Positions 9,013 through 17,764 of a DNA stretch of 64,000 nucleotides are shown in pieces. This DNA comes from Streptomyces sp. MST-110588 (GTDB taxonomy: Bacteria; Actinomycetota; Actinomycetes; Streptomycetales; Streptomycetaceae): positions 744,001 through 808,000 of the forward strand of contig NZ_CP074380.1 in NCBI RefSeq assembly GCF_022695595.1, written 5' to 3'. The position numbers were made by a program, and so were the translations under genes. Within the stretch, counting starts at the first letter, position 1, and the number at the start of each line of letters is the position of its first letter. The notes below the pieces were generated by a model. The model worked only from the letters and a program-made list of their open reading frames with translations, had not been told where the DNA came from and searched no databases.

Positions 9013-10083
9013 TCACGGGGTGCGCAGGCCGCCGTCGGCGGTCGTCTCCCGCGCCTTCCGCACCTGTACAGCGGCCGAGTCTTCCGAGGCGGCCGGGGCG
9101 TCGGATGCGGGCGATGCCATCGGGACGTCCGAGGCGTCCGAGGCGGCTGACCGCTGCTCCGGGGACGGGAAGCCAAGGCGTCCGGTCAGGGCGAGGAAGG
9201 CCACGAACGCGCCCGTGACCACCCAGCCCGGCCAGCCGGTCAGCCCCATCACCAGCGGATCCAGCGGCGCCCGCGGATCGGCGAAGACCCGGACCAGGCC
9301 CACGGCGGCGGTGCTCACGAAGGCATGGCCGATCACCGCGGGCACCACGGAACCGGAGCGCGTCCGCAGCCAGGTGAACACCGGCAGGATGAGCGTGCAG
9401 CTCACCAGCATGGCCGGGACCGCCAGGTACCACGGGCGGTCCAGGTACTGCCCGCCCATCAGCAGCGTCGGCAGGTGCCACAGCGCGAAGGCCGCGCCGG
9501 TCGCCAGGTACGCCGGGATCAGCCGCGCTCCCGTACGGCCGCGCGCCAGGCGTGGGAAGAGGTATCCCTGCCAGCCGAGCTCCTCGCCGAAGAACAGCGG
9601 CAGCGACAGCGCCATCTGCACCGCCGTGCCCGCCGCCCATCCGCCCAGTGCGCCCAGGTCCGCGCCACCGTACGGGTAGGTGCCGGTGGCGGTGCCCAGG
9701 GCCAGGGCGGCGGCGGTCAGCGCACCCGGCACCAGCAGGGCCGTCAGACAGGACCGTGCGGTCCGCCCCCAGGGCCGCGGGAACCGCAGGGCGAGGGCGT
9801 CCCGTACCCGGCCGGCGGGCTCCACGCAGCGGATGACCAGGAGCGCGGCCAGCGCCGGGGCGAACATCGCGGCGCCGACGCAGATCTCCGTGAGAGCACT
9901 CATCCGCGCGCGGCCGTCGCTGCGGTGGAATCCGGTGAGCAGGAGCGGCGCCATCGCCAGCCACATGCCCAGATAGGCCACGGCCAGGAACACCAGCGGG
10001 CCGCGGCGACGGGCGGCCGACGGGTGGGAAGGGGAGTGAGAGGAGTGAGGGGGATGAGGAAGACGGGAGGTCCGAGAGGTCAT
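9013..10083 (-). CDS. CPBP-family intramembrane (Abi/CAAX-type) metalloprotease
   Basis: 356 residues with about eight hydrophobic segments. Catalytic-type motifs are present: FFGEELGWQGYLFPRL (EExxxR-like motif 1, here with Gln for Arg), ALWHLPTLL (His motif) and VIGHAFVST (second His motif). The N-terminal 25 residues are Pro/Ser/His-rich. CPBP proteases act in the membrane and are often linked to bacteriocin self-immunity or prenyl-protein processing. No peptide precursor gene is visible nearby. Replacement of the usual Arg by Gln in motif 1 is notable but occurs in some actinobacterial members. It ends 17 bases past the VOC gene stop (convergent). Confidence 0.85.
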   Translation of the reverse strand: MTSRTSRLPHPPHSSHSPSHPSAARRRGPLVFLAVAYLGMWLAMAPLLLTGFHRSDGRARMSALTEICVGAAMFAPALAALLVIRCVEPAGRVRDALALRFPRPWGRTARSCLTALLVPGALTAAALALGTATGTYPYGGADLGALGGWAAGTAVQMALSLPLFFGEELGWQGYLFPRLARGRTGARLIPAYLATGAAFALWHLPTLLMGGQYLDRPWYLAVPAMLVSCTLILPVFTWLRTRSGSVVPAVIGHAFVSTAAVGLVRVFADPRAPLDPLVMGLTGWPGWVVTGAFVAFLALTGRLGFPSPEQRSAASDASDVPMASPASDAPAASEDSAAVQVRKARETTADGGLRTP

Positions 10084-10176
10084 GGCGGTGACGCTATGTG
10101 CGCCCGTCCGGGGCCCGGAACACCGCTGACTGCCGTCTCCCAGGGGTTGCCGACTGCCCCCTCGGGGTGGGGAAAA

Positions 10177-10224
10177 CCCTACCTCCGGGCCCGTCGGCCG
10201 CCCTACCTCCGGGCCCGTCGGCCG
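10177..10224. repeat. 24-bp direct repeat, two copies, overlapping a gene end
   Basis: Two perfect 24-base copies, 10177-10200 and 10201-10224, lie head to tail. The second contains the stop codon (10203-10205) and last residues (RRARR) of the gene at 10203-10745. The duplication may have altered that gene's C-terminus. Confidence 0.85.
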
Positions 10225-10745
10225 GCCACCACGTCGGCGTGCAGCGGTGCGCCGATGCGGTAGACGTCGCCCACGGACAGGTCGTCGGGGGTGAGGAATT
10301 CACTGTGCTCGGCGATCACCGAGATCTCGACGCAGGACTGCGGCTGCCAGAAGGAGCGGTAGTACGGCGCGTTCGCGGTGTCCGGGATCTCCTCCAGCGG
10401 CACCCCGCGTTCGCGCAGTACGGCCGCCAGGGCGTCGAAGGCGAGGGTCGGGCCGAACTCCTGCCCGTACACGGAGCGGATCGCGGGGGCGACCACGTCC
10501 GGTCCCTGCGTCAGGCGGTGCACCTGCAAGGAGAAATGGTGTCCCTCCCACGGGGCGTCCGCACTGCCGCGAAACCAGAAGAACTCCGCCAGTCCGTAGT
10601 CGCGCCACATGCTGTCCGAGTAGCCGCTGTTCTCCGCGTAGTCGGTGCCCAGGACCTCGCTCACCTGGTCCGGTCCACACGTGGGCGAGGCTCCGAGCAC
10701 CGTGCCGGAGGCGACGACATCGGCGAAGAAATTGAGCGAGTTCAT
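10203..10745 (-). CDS. Hypothetical protein (180 aa)
   Basis: Not recognised. A soluble, acidic protein without signal peptide or membrane segment. It has aromatic-rich stretches (SMWRDYGLAEFFWFRGSAD, PYYRSFWQPQSCVEISVIAEHS) and a tail of basic residues. The pattern, an N-terminal segment beginning MNSLNFFADVVASGTV plus LTQGPDVVAPAIRSVYG, recalls small actinobacterial SMI1/immunity-like or effector-associated proteins, but I cannot place it in a family. ATG 10745 is taken as start. The 3' end is overlapped by a 24-base duplication. Confidence 0.7.
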   Translation of the reverse strand: MNSLNFFADVVASGTVLGASPTCGPDQVSEVLGTDYAENSGYSDSMWRDYGLAEFFWFRGSADAPWEGHHFSLQVHRLTQGPDVVAPAIRSVYGQEFGPTLAFDALAAVLRERGVPLEEIPDTANAPYYRSFWQPQSCVEISVIAEHSEFLTPDDLSVGDVYRIGAPLHADVVAGRRARR

Positions 10746-10928
10746 ATCGGGGTAGGACGTCCTTCACAACAGTGGCCGGGGCCGTCAGGTTACCGGTGCG
10801 TCAAGGGAACCGGCGGGGTGCCATCGGCGGGCACGACACCTACCATGGGCGGCGGTCGGCGCTGCTGTGGGGGCCTCAGCCGGGCTGTGATGAACAGGGC
10901 CCGTCCCGGGTGCGGAGGAGGCTGGTGG

Positions 10929-11303
10929 ATGGACAAGGTGCAGGCGGCTCTGGAACAGGCCATGCTGGTCCGGGGCACCGTCGGGGTGGCCGTCGTGGAC
11001 ATCCGTTCGCGGTCGGTGCTGGGCTTCGTCGGCACCGGCGGGGGCCCGGACATGGACAAGGTGGCCTACGGCGACAGCGATGTCGTCCGCGCCAAGCTCT
11101 ACACCCTGGAGCTCCTGGGCTATCCCCCCGAGAGCGTCGAGGACATCCTGATCACGCTCCCCGACGAGTACCACCTCATCCGTCCGCTGCCCAAGCGCCG
11201 GGAGCAGGGCATCTTCATCTATCTGGTGCTGGACCGCCACAGCGTGTCCCTCGCCGCCGCGCGCGAGGAACTGACCGATCTCGAAAGCCGGCTGGAGATG
11301 TAG
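10929..11303 (+). CDS. Small roadblock/LC7-like hypothetical protein
   Basis: 124 residues. MDKVQAALEQAMLVRGTVGVAVVDIRSRSVLGFVGTG followed by a helix and ILITLPDEYHLIRPLP...GIFIYLVLDRHSVSLAAAREELTDLESRLEM. The helix-strand-strand-helix-strands-helix order and the phrase YHLIRPL...FIYLVLDR look like a roadblock/LC7 (MglB-like) fold, a family that partners small GTPases in actinobacteria. No GTPase, DUF742 or histidine-kinase conservon partner is adjacent, so it would be a lone copy. GGAGGAGG lies nine bases before ATG 10929. Assignment is fold-level inference. Confidence 0.6.
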   Translation: MDKVQAALEQAMLVRGTVGVAVVDIRSRSVLGFVGTGGGPDMDKVAYGDSDVVRAKLYTLELLGYPPESVEDILITLPDEYHLIRPLPKRREQGIFIYLVLDRHSVSLAAAREELTDLESRLEM

Positions 11304-11313
11304 CAGCGGCTTC

Positions 11314-12039
11314 TCAGGTGTGCCGGGGAGCGGCCCGGGCCCCCTCGATCACCTGCCGGGCGGCGTCCACCATCCGCAGCTCCCGGTCGCGCGCCCACCG
11401 CCGCAGCAGGTCCGCGGCGGCGGCCACGGAGATCCGCCGGCGCTCGGCGAGCATCCCCTTGGCCTGCTCGATCATGATCCGGTCCGTCGTCAGCGGCGCG
11501 TCCGGCGCCTCCTCGCCGTCCAGGCGCCGGTGGTGGGCCAGGCCGATCGCGGCGGCGTCGGCCAGCGCCTGGGCCGCCTGGAAGGGGCGCAGGCCCAGCC
11601 GCCCGGGGCCGTCCGCCAGCAGGCTGACCGCGCCCAGCACCCGGTCCCCGTGACGCAGCGGGCGGGCGGAGACCGAAGTGAAGCCGCGGGCGAGGGCGGC
11701 CGGAGCATAGCGCGGCCAGCGGCCCCGGGCGTAGGGGTGGGCCAGCGGTATCTCCGGGAGCGGCTTGCCGGCCTGCCAGCAGTCCCGCAGCGGGCAGCCG
11801 GTCTCCCAGTGCCCGGCGGACGCCTCGACCGCCAGTGTCTCCTCGTCGCTGGCCGCGGCGCACACCTGTCGCCCCCGGCCGTCCACCAGCACCGCGCCGG
11901 ACGCCTGTGCCTCCGCCAGGCTGCGGCTGCGGACGGCAAGGACCCGTAACTGCGTGGCCGCGTCGAAGCCGCTGGCCGGCATGTCCGTCAGCTCCAGCAG
12001 TGCCTGGGCCAGAGGTGTCAGGGTCGGCTGGTCCTGCAT
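11314..12039 (-). CDS. GAF and ANTAR domain transcription antitermination regulator
   Basis: 241 residues. Residues about 20-170 form a GAF sensor (LRVLAVRSRSLAEAQASGAVLVDGRGRQ...SVSARPLRHGDRVLGAVSLLAD). The C-terminal 60 residues are an ANTAR RNA-binding domain (DRIMIEQAKGMLAERRRISVAAAADLLRRWARD). Such proteins bind paired hairpins in nascent mRNA and prevent termination; the ligand of this GAF domain is unknown. ATG 12039 is chosen because AAGGGG lies seven bases upstream; ATG 12045 is too close to it. It converges with the roadblock-like gene (10-base gap). Its RNA target is not obvious in this window. Confidence 0.9.
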   Translation of the reverse strand: MQDQPTLTPLAQALLELTDMPASGFDAATQLRVLAVRSRSLAEAQASGAVLVDGRGRQVCAAASDEETLAVEASAGHWETGCPLRDCWQAGKPLPEIPLAHPYARGRWPRYAPAALARGFTSVSARPLRHGDRVLGAVSLLADGPGRLGLRPFQAAQALADAAAIGLAHHRRLDGEEAPDAPLTTDRIMIEQAKGMLAERRRISVAAAADLLRRWARDRELRMVDAARQVIEGARAAPRHT

Positions 12040-12672
12040 GATCATGCCCCTTAAACACGTCTCGGCCGGACTCTCCTGGGCCGGTCCTCCACTCCCTCCC
12101 CATACCCGCATTCACGTCGGGCAACAGTCCGTCGCCGGGACCGACCGGCCCGCCGGGGCGGCGCGCCGGCGGCGTCCACAGGGTCTCGACGGCGGCGTGT
12201 CCGGTGTGGTGGGCGTGCGGCACGGGCCGGTCCTCCCTTCGTCCCCGGGGGCCTGGTCGTGGTGCCGGGCGGGCGGCCCGCCGGCGCCGGACGCGGCGGC
12301 GGGCCGGCGTACCACCGGGTGCGGCACCCGGCGGTCCGTGCCTACCGTAGGGGTGTTGGCCGGGCGCGTGCGCCGTGCCCGGTGACGCTCCAAGGGACGC
12401 GGAGGCGGGAGTACGCGCAGGGGCGGTGGCCGGTCCGGCGTGCCCCATGCCGTTGCCGGTCCGCCGTGCCCCATGCGGCTGCCGGTCCGGCGGGTCGCCC
12501 ACGGTGCCCGTCCCCGTAACAGAAGCGGTTGCCCGTCCCCGCGTCAAAAGCGGTTGCCCGTCGCCGTGTCGCGAGCGGCTGCCGGTCTCCCTATCGCAAA
12601 AGAGTGCGCACCGGGCGTTTTCTCCACGCGCCGCCGGTTACCCAGACCGTCGAGCACGAGAGGAAGGTGTCC
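12040..12672. other. Long non-coding leader/intergenic region with tandem repeats
   Basis: 633 bases between the ANTAR gene and the FAD/Fe-S oxidase. Open frames here lack family signal and look like GC-skew shadows. The right half holds tandem repeats (see 12431-12584). AGGAAGG at 12661-12667 is the ribosome-binding site of the oxidase. No reliable promoter hexamers were picked out. Confidence 0.4.
12431..12584. repeat. Two adjoining tandem-repeat blocks (26-bp x3, then 25-bp x3)
   Basis: Block 1: imperfect 26-base units at 12431-12456, 12457-12482 and 12483-12508, core CCGTGCCCCATGC. Block 2: imperfect 25-base units at 12510-12534, 12535-12559 and 12560-12584, sharing AAGCGGTTGCCCGTC, with a decayed fourth unit to 12609. 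They end about 90 bases before the oxidase start. There are no unique spacers, so this is not a CRISPR. Confidence 0.8.
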
Positions 12673-15600
12673 ATGGCCACGACGCATCAAGCGACGCGAG
12701 CGGCGCCCGGCGGTGACCGGCGGGCCCCGGATCTCTCCGCGGACGGGGTGAAGGCCCTGGAAGAGGCCCTGCGGGAGTCGGTGGACGCCGAGGTGAGGTT
12801 CGACGCGGGCAGCAGGGGCGCCTACGCCACGGACGGGTCGAACTACCGTCAGGTGCCCATCGGTGTGGTGGTGCCCCGGAACATCGAGGCGGGCGCGGAC
12901 GCGGTGGCGGTGTGCGCCCGGTTCGGCGCGCCGGTGCTCTCCCGTGGCGGCGGGACGAGTCTGGGCGGTCAGTGCACCAACACGGCGGTGGTCATCGACT
13001 GGACCAAGTACTGCGACCGTTTGGTGTCCGTGGACCCCGAGCGGCGCACCTGTGTGGTCGAGCCGGGCATCGTGCTGGACGAGCTGAACCGGAAGCTGTC
13101 CGGCCACCGGCTGAAGTTCGGCCCCAAGCCGTCCACCCACACCCACTGCTCGCTCGGCGGCATGATCGGCAACAACTCCTGCGGTGCCTCGGCCCAGGCG
13201 TACGGCAAGACGGTGGACAACGTACGGCGGCTGGAGATCCTGACGTACGACGGCCTGCGGTGCTGGGTCGGCCCGACATCGCAGCAGGAGTACGAGGGGA
13301 TCGTCGCGCAGGGCGGCCGGCGCGCCGAACTGTACGCGGGGCTGCGGGAGATCACGGATCGCCACATGGGTGAGATCCGGCGTGGCTTCCCCAAGCTCCC
13401 CCGCCGGGTCTCCGGCTACAACCTGGACTCGCTGCTGCCGGAGAACGGCTTCGACCTGGCCCGTGCGCTCGTGGGCAGCGAGGGCACGCTGGTGACGGTG
13501 CTGCGCGCGGAACTGGACCTGGTGCCGGTGGACCCGTACGAGGCGATCCTCGTCCTGGGCTATCCCGACATCTGCGCCGCCGCCGATGACGTACCGCATC
13601 TGCTGGAGCGCAGCGAACCGACGCAGCTCGAAGCGATCGACGGCCGGATGGCCCAGCTCATGCGCGAGGAGCACGCCTACCTCGACTCGCTGGACACCTT
13701 CCCCGAAGGGGAGAGCTGGCTGCTGTTGCAGTTCACCGGTGAGACCAGGGAGGAGGTCGACGCGCAGGGGTACGGCCTGCTCAAGGCTCTGGGGCGCAGC
13801 CAGGACGAGGACACGGTGTCCTTCTCCGACGACCCGGTGCGCGAGCAGAAGATGCTCAAGGCCCGGGAGGCGGGCCTGGGTGTGACGGCCCGGCCCCCGG
13901 ACGGCCGGGAGACCTGGGAGGGCTGGGAGGACTCCGCGGTGCCCCCGGAGCGGCTCGGTGACTACCTGCGGGACCTCAAGCGCCTGTTCACCGAGTACGG
14001 CTACGACCACGCGTCCCTGTACGGGCACTTCGGCCAGGGTTGTGTGCACACCCGTATCCCCTTCGGCCTGAAGGACGCGCAAGGGGTGGCGGACTTCCGG
14101 TCGTTCCTGCTGCGCGCCGCCGACCTGGTGTGTTCCTACGGCGGGTCGCTCTCCGGCGAACACGGTGACGGGCAGGCCCGCGGCGAGCTGCTGCCGCGGA
14201 TGTTCGGCGAGCGGCTGGTGGGCGCGTTCGGCGAGGTCAAGGCGCTGTTCGACCCGGATGACCGGATGAATCCGGGCAAGGTCGTGGCGCCGTACCGGGT
14301 GGATGAGAACCTGCGGCTGGGCCCCCGGTGGCATCCGCGGGGCCATGACACGCACTTCGGGTTCCCGGAGGACGACCACAGCTTCACGCAGGCGGTGATG
14401 CGCTGCGTCGGCGTGGGCAACTGCCGTACCCATACGGGCGGGGTGATGTGCCCCTCCTACCGGGCGACCGGCGAGGAGGAGCACTCCACGCGCGGGCGGG
14501 CCCGGCTGCTGTTCGAGATGCTGGGCGGGCACGCCGATACGCCCGTCACCGACGGCTGGCGCTCCACCGAGGTCCGCGACGCCCTGGACCTGTGTCTGGC
14601 CTGCAAGGGATGCAAGTCGGACTGTCCGGTGGGCGTGGACATGGCCACGTACAAGGCGGAGTTCCTGGCGCACCACTACGCGGGACGGCCACGGCCGATG
14701 GCGCACTACTCCATGGGCGATCTGCCGCTGTGGGCGCGGCTGGCGCGGGCGGCGCCGCGCCTGGTGAACGCCGCGCTGCGGGCCCCGGGGGTGAGCCGGC
14801 TCGGCAAGAGCCTGGCGGGGGTGGCCGTGCGGCGCGAGGCGCCCGCCTTCGCGGACCGGTCCTTCGTGCAGTGGTGGCGCTCGCGCGGGACACCGGAGCC
14901 CGAGCCGGGCGACCCGCGGGCCGTGGTGCTGTGGCCCGACACCTTCAGCACCCACTTCCACCCCGGTGTGGCACGCGCGGCGGTACGGGTCCTGGAGGAC
15001 GCCGGGTTCCGGGTGGCGGTGCCGCGCCGGGCGGTGTGCTGCGGGCTCACCCGGATCTCCACCGGCCGGCTGACGGCGGCCAAGCGGACCCTGCGGCATA
15101 CGGTGGAGGTGCTGCGGCCGTGGATCGAGGCGGGGACGCCGGTCGTCGGGCTGGAGCCGTCGTGCACCGCGGTCTTCCGCTCCGACGCGCCCGAGCTGCT
15201 GCCCGAGGACGAGGACGTAAAGCGGCTGTCCGGGCAGTTCCGGACCTTCGCCGAACTGCTGCTCAACGACGCTCCGGAGCAGTGGCGTCCGCCGGCGCTG
15301 TCCCGGACCGCGACCGTACAGACCCACTGCCACCAGCACGCGGTGACCAAGTACGACGCGGACCGCGAGCTGATGCGCCGGGCCGGCATCGACGCCGACG
15401 TCCTGGACGAGGGCTGCTGCGGGCTGGCCGGCAACTTCGGCTTCGAGAAGGGGCACTACGACCTGTCGATGGCGATCGGGGAGCAGGGGGTGCTGCCGGC
15501 CGTACGCGCGGCGGCGCCGAGTTCGCTGGTCATCGCCGACGGGTTCAGTTGCCGTACGCAGATCGAGCAGGGCGGCACCGGCCGGCGGGCGGTGCACCTG

Positions 15601-15777
15601 GCGGAGGCGCTGGCGATGGGGCTGGACGGGCCGCCGCCCGCCGACCACCCGGAAAAGCTCACCGACCGGCCGGCCGTCCCACGCCGGGACGTCCGTCTGG
15701 TCACCCTGGGCGTGGTGGCCGCCGTGGGTGCCGCGGCGGCAGCGGGCGTACGGGCCGTGATCCGGCCGCGCGGATGA
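12673..15777 (+). CDS. FAD-linked oxidase fused to Fe-S/CCG reductase module (D-lactate/glycolate dehydrogenase-like)
   Basis: 1034 residues. The N-terminus carries a PCMH-type FAD-binding domain (PVLSRGGGTSLGGQC, then GGMIGNNSCGASAQAYGK) and an FAD-oxidase C domain ending SGEHGDGQARGELLP. From about residue 577 follow Fe-S cysteines (CVGVGNCR...MCPSYR; CLACKGCKSDCPVG near 640). Two CCG-type cysteine-rich modules come next (CCGLTRIS near 789; HCHQHAV near 885; CCGLAGNFGF near 915). The last 25 residues form a hydrophobic segment, a possible membrane tether. This fuses GlpC/LldE-like electron-transfer parts to the flavoprotein. It probably oxidises a 2-hydroxy acid and passes electrons to quinone. 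Start ATG 12673 follows AGGAAGG. A TPP enzyme acting on 2-keto acids follows. Confidence 0.9.
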   Translation: MATTHQATRAAPGGDRRAPDLSADGVKALEEALRESVDAEVRFDAGSRGAYATDGSNYRQVPIGVVVPRNIEAGADAVAVCARFGAPVLSRGGGTSLGGQCTNTAVVIDWTKYCDRLVSVDPERRTCVVEPGIVLDELNRKLSGHRLKFGPKPSTHTHCSLGGMIGNNSCGASAQAYGKTVDNVRRLEILTYDGLRCWVGPTSQQEYEGIVAQGGRRAELYAGLREITDRHMGEIRRGFPKLPRRVSGYNLDSLLPENGFDLARALVGSEGTLVTVLRAELDLVPVDPYEAILVLGYPDICAAADDVPHLLERSEPTQLEAIDGRMAQLMREEHAYLDSLDTFPEGESWLLLQFTGETREEVDAQGYGLLKALGRSQDEDTVSFSDDPVREQKMLKAREAGLGVTARPPDGRETWEGWEDSAVPPERLGDYLRDLKRLFTEYGYDHASLYGHFGQGCVHTRIPFGLKDAQGVADFRSFLLRAADLVCSYGGSLSGEHGDGQARGELLPRMFGERLVGAFGEVKALFDPDDRMNPGKVVAPYRVDENLRLGPRWHPRGHDTHFGFPEDDHSFTQAVMRCVGVGNCRTHTGGVMCPSYRATGEEEHSTRGRARLLFEMLGGHADTPVTDGWRSTEVRDALDLCLACKGCKSDCPVGVDMATYKAEFLAHHYAGRPRPMAHYSMGDLPLWARLARAAPRLVNAALRAPGVSRLGKSLAGVAVRREAPAFADRSFVQWWRSRGTPEPEPGDPRAVVLWPDTFSTHFHPGVARAAVRVLEDAGFRVAVPRRAVCCGLTRISTGRLTAAKRTLRHTVEVLRPWIEAGTPVVGLEPSCTAVFRSDAPELLPEDEDVKRLSGQFRTFAELLLNDAPEQWRPPALSRTATVQTHCHQHAVTKYDADRELMRRAGIDADVLDEGCCGLAGNFGFEKGHYDLSMAIGEQGVLPAVRAAAPSSLVIADGFSCRTQIEQGGTGRRAVHLAEALAMGLDGPPPADHPEKLTDRPAVPRRDVRLVTLGVVAAVGAAAAAGVRAVIRPRG

Positions 15778-15943
15778 GCGCCCGGACCGCGGTCCCGCAC
15801 GCGCCATCGGACCGTCCCGTCCGCGTCCGCGTCCGTCGGCCGCCCCTTGTGGATCGCCGGCCGGCCCTCCTGCACCACCGGTCGGCGCCCTTGCACCACC
15901 GGCTGAACCACCGGCTCAACAACCGGCGAAAGGAAAGAACGTC

Positions 15944-17764
15944 GTGTCCACCAAAGTGTCCGACTACGTCCTGCAGCGACTGCGCGAGTGGGACGTCGAC
16001 CATGTCTTCGCCTATGCGGGGGACGGGATCAACGGTCTGCTCGCCGCGTGGGGGCGGGCCGACAACAAGCCGGTGTTCGTCCAGGCGCGGCACGAGGAGA
16101 TGGCGGCGTTCGAGGCGGTCGGCTACGCCAAGTTCTCCGGCAAGGTGGGCGTGTGCGCGGCCACCTCGGGGCCGGGCGCCATCCACCTGCTCAACGGGCT
16201 GTACGACGCCAAGCTCGACCACGTCCCGGTGGTGGCGATCGTGGGCCAGACCAACCGCAGCGCCATGGGCGGCTCCTACCAGCAGGAGGTCGACCTGCTG
16301 AGTCTCTACAAGGACGTCGCTTCCGAGTTCTGCGAGATGGTGACCGTTCCTGAGCAGTTGCCCAACGTCCTGGACCGGGCGATGCGCACCGCGTACAGCA
16401 GGCGCACCGTCACCGCGGTGATCATTCCGGCGGACGTGCAGGAGCTGGACTACAGCCCGCCGACCCACGCCTTCAAGATGGTGCCCTCCAGCCTGGGGGT
16501 GGGCGGGTACGCCCCGCTGCCCGACCCGGCGGACGTGGAGCGCGCCGCCGAGGTCCTCAACGCGGGCGAGAAGGTGGCGATCCTGGTGGGGCAGGGCGCC
16601 CGCGGGGCGCGCGAGCAGGTGATGGAGACGGCCGAGATGCTCGGGGCGGGCGTGGCCAAGGCGCTGCTCGGCAAGGACGTGCTCCCCGACGAACTGCCGT
16701 ACGTCACCGGGGCCATCGGCCTGCTGGGTACCCGGCCGAGTTACGAGCTGATGCAGGGCTGCGACACCCTGTTGGTGATCGGTTCCAGCTTCCCGTACAG
16801 CCAGTTCCTGCCGGAGTTCGATCAGGCGCGTGCCGTACAGATCGACATCGATCCGTTCATGGTCGGGCTGCGCTACCCGTTCGAGGTCAACCTCGTCGGT
16901 GACGCACGGGCGACGCTGGAGCGGCTGCTGCCGCTGCTCAAGCACAAGAAGTCCCGCAAGTGGCGCGGAGAGGTGGAGTCCCACGTCAAGCGGTGGTGGG
17001 AGGTGATGGAGCGGCGGGCCGCCGTGGACGCCGATCCCATCAACCCCGAGTACGTCGTGCACGCGCTGGACGCCCTCCTGCCGGACGATGTGATCCTGGC
17101 CGCCGATTCCGGCTCCGCGGCCAACTGGTACGCGCGTCACCTGCGGATGCGCGGCTCCATGCGCGGCTCACTGTCCGGCACGCTGGCCACCATGGGGCCG
17201 GGCGTCCCGTACGTCATCGGCGCCAAGTTCGCCCACCCCGAGCGGCCCGCGCTGGCGGTGGTGGGCGACGGCGCGATGCAGATGAACGGGATGGCCGAAC
17301 TGATCACCGCGGCCAAGTACTGGCGGGAGTGGAGCGACCCGCGGCTGATCATCGGCGTACTCAACAACCAGGACCTCAACCAGGTCACCTGGGAGATGCG
17401 GGCGATGTCCGGGGCCCCGCAGTTCGAGCCCTCGCAGCACATCCCGGACGTGCCCTACGCCGACTTCGCCCGCTCGATCGGGCTGGGCGGCGCACGGATC
17501 GACAAGCCGCAGGACGTGGAGTCCGCGTGGCGTCAGGCGCTGGCCGCGGACCGGCCGTTCGTCCTGGACTTCCGTACGGACCCGGACGTGCCGCCGATCC
17601 CGCCGCACGCCACGCTGGACCAGATCGAGGCGGCGGCATCCGCGATCGTGCACGGCGACTCCGCGAGCGCCGGGGTGCTCAAGCAGGGCGTCAAGGCGAA
17701 GATCCAGGAGTTCCTGCCCGGCACCAAGCGGCGTGCGGACCGGCCGGGCGCGGGCGAGGGATGA
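15944..17764 (+). CDS. Thiamine-pyrophosphate enzyme (pyruvate oxidase/pyruvate:quinone dehydrogenase-like)
   Basis: 606 residues with the three-domain plan of the POX/AHAS family: N-terminal PYR domain (FAYAGDGINGLLAAW; catalytic Glu in ARHEEMAAFEAVGYAK), central domain (about 195-330), and C-terminal PP domain with the TPP/Mg motif VVGDGAMQMNGMAELITA...GVLNNQDLN near residue 440. The family decarboxylates pyruvate to acetate (plus CO2, or acetyl phosphate) or makes acetolactate. The absence of ilvH nearby and the upstream 2-hydroxy-acid oxidase favour a PoxB-like role. A GTG start at 15944 follows GAAAGGAAAG. The stop overlaps the next start (ATGA), implying translational coupling. Confidence 0.9.
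   Translation: MSTKVSDYVLQRLREWDVDHVFAYAGDGINGLLAAWGRADNKPVFVQARHEEMAAFEAVGYAKFSGKVGVCAATSGPGAIHLLNGLYDAKLDHVPVVAIVGQTNRSAMGGSYQQEVDLLSLYKDVASEFCEMVTVPEQLPNVLDRAMRTAYSRRTVTAVIIPADVQELDYSPPTHAFKMVPSSLGVGGYAPLPDPADVERAAEVLNAGEKVAILVGQGARGAREQVMETAEMLGAGVAKALLGKDVLPDELPYVTGAIGLLGTRPSYELMQGCDTLLVIGSSFPYSQFLPEFDQARAVQIDIDPFMVGLRYPFEVNLVGDARATLERLLPLLKHKKSRKWRGEVESHVKRWWEVMERRAAVDADPINPEYVVHALDALLPDDVILAADSGSAANWYARHLRMRGSMRGSLSGTLATMGPGVPYVIGAKFAHPERPALAVVGDGAMQMNGMAELITAAKYWREWSDPRLIIGVLNNQDLNQVTWEMRAMSGAPQFEPSQHIPDVPYADFARSIGLGGARIDKPQDVESAWRQALAADRPFVLDFRTDPDVPPIPPHATLDQIEAAASAIVHGDSASAGVLKQGVKAKIQEFLPGTKRRADRPGAGEG

Noticed and set aside
12431..12609. Possible CRISPR array
   Set aside because: Units are directly adjacent with no unique spacers and the repeats are imperfect.
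12544..15807. A 1087-residue open frame antisense to the FAD/Fe-S oxidase
   Set aside because: It mirrors the sense gene's high third-position GC, is full of Gly/Arg/Pro/His with no domain, and the opposite strand has an unmistakable multi-domain enzyme.
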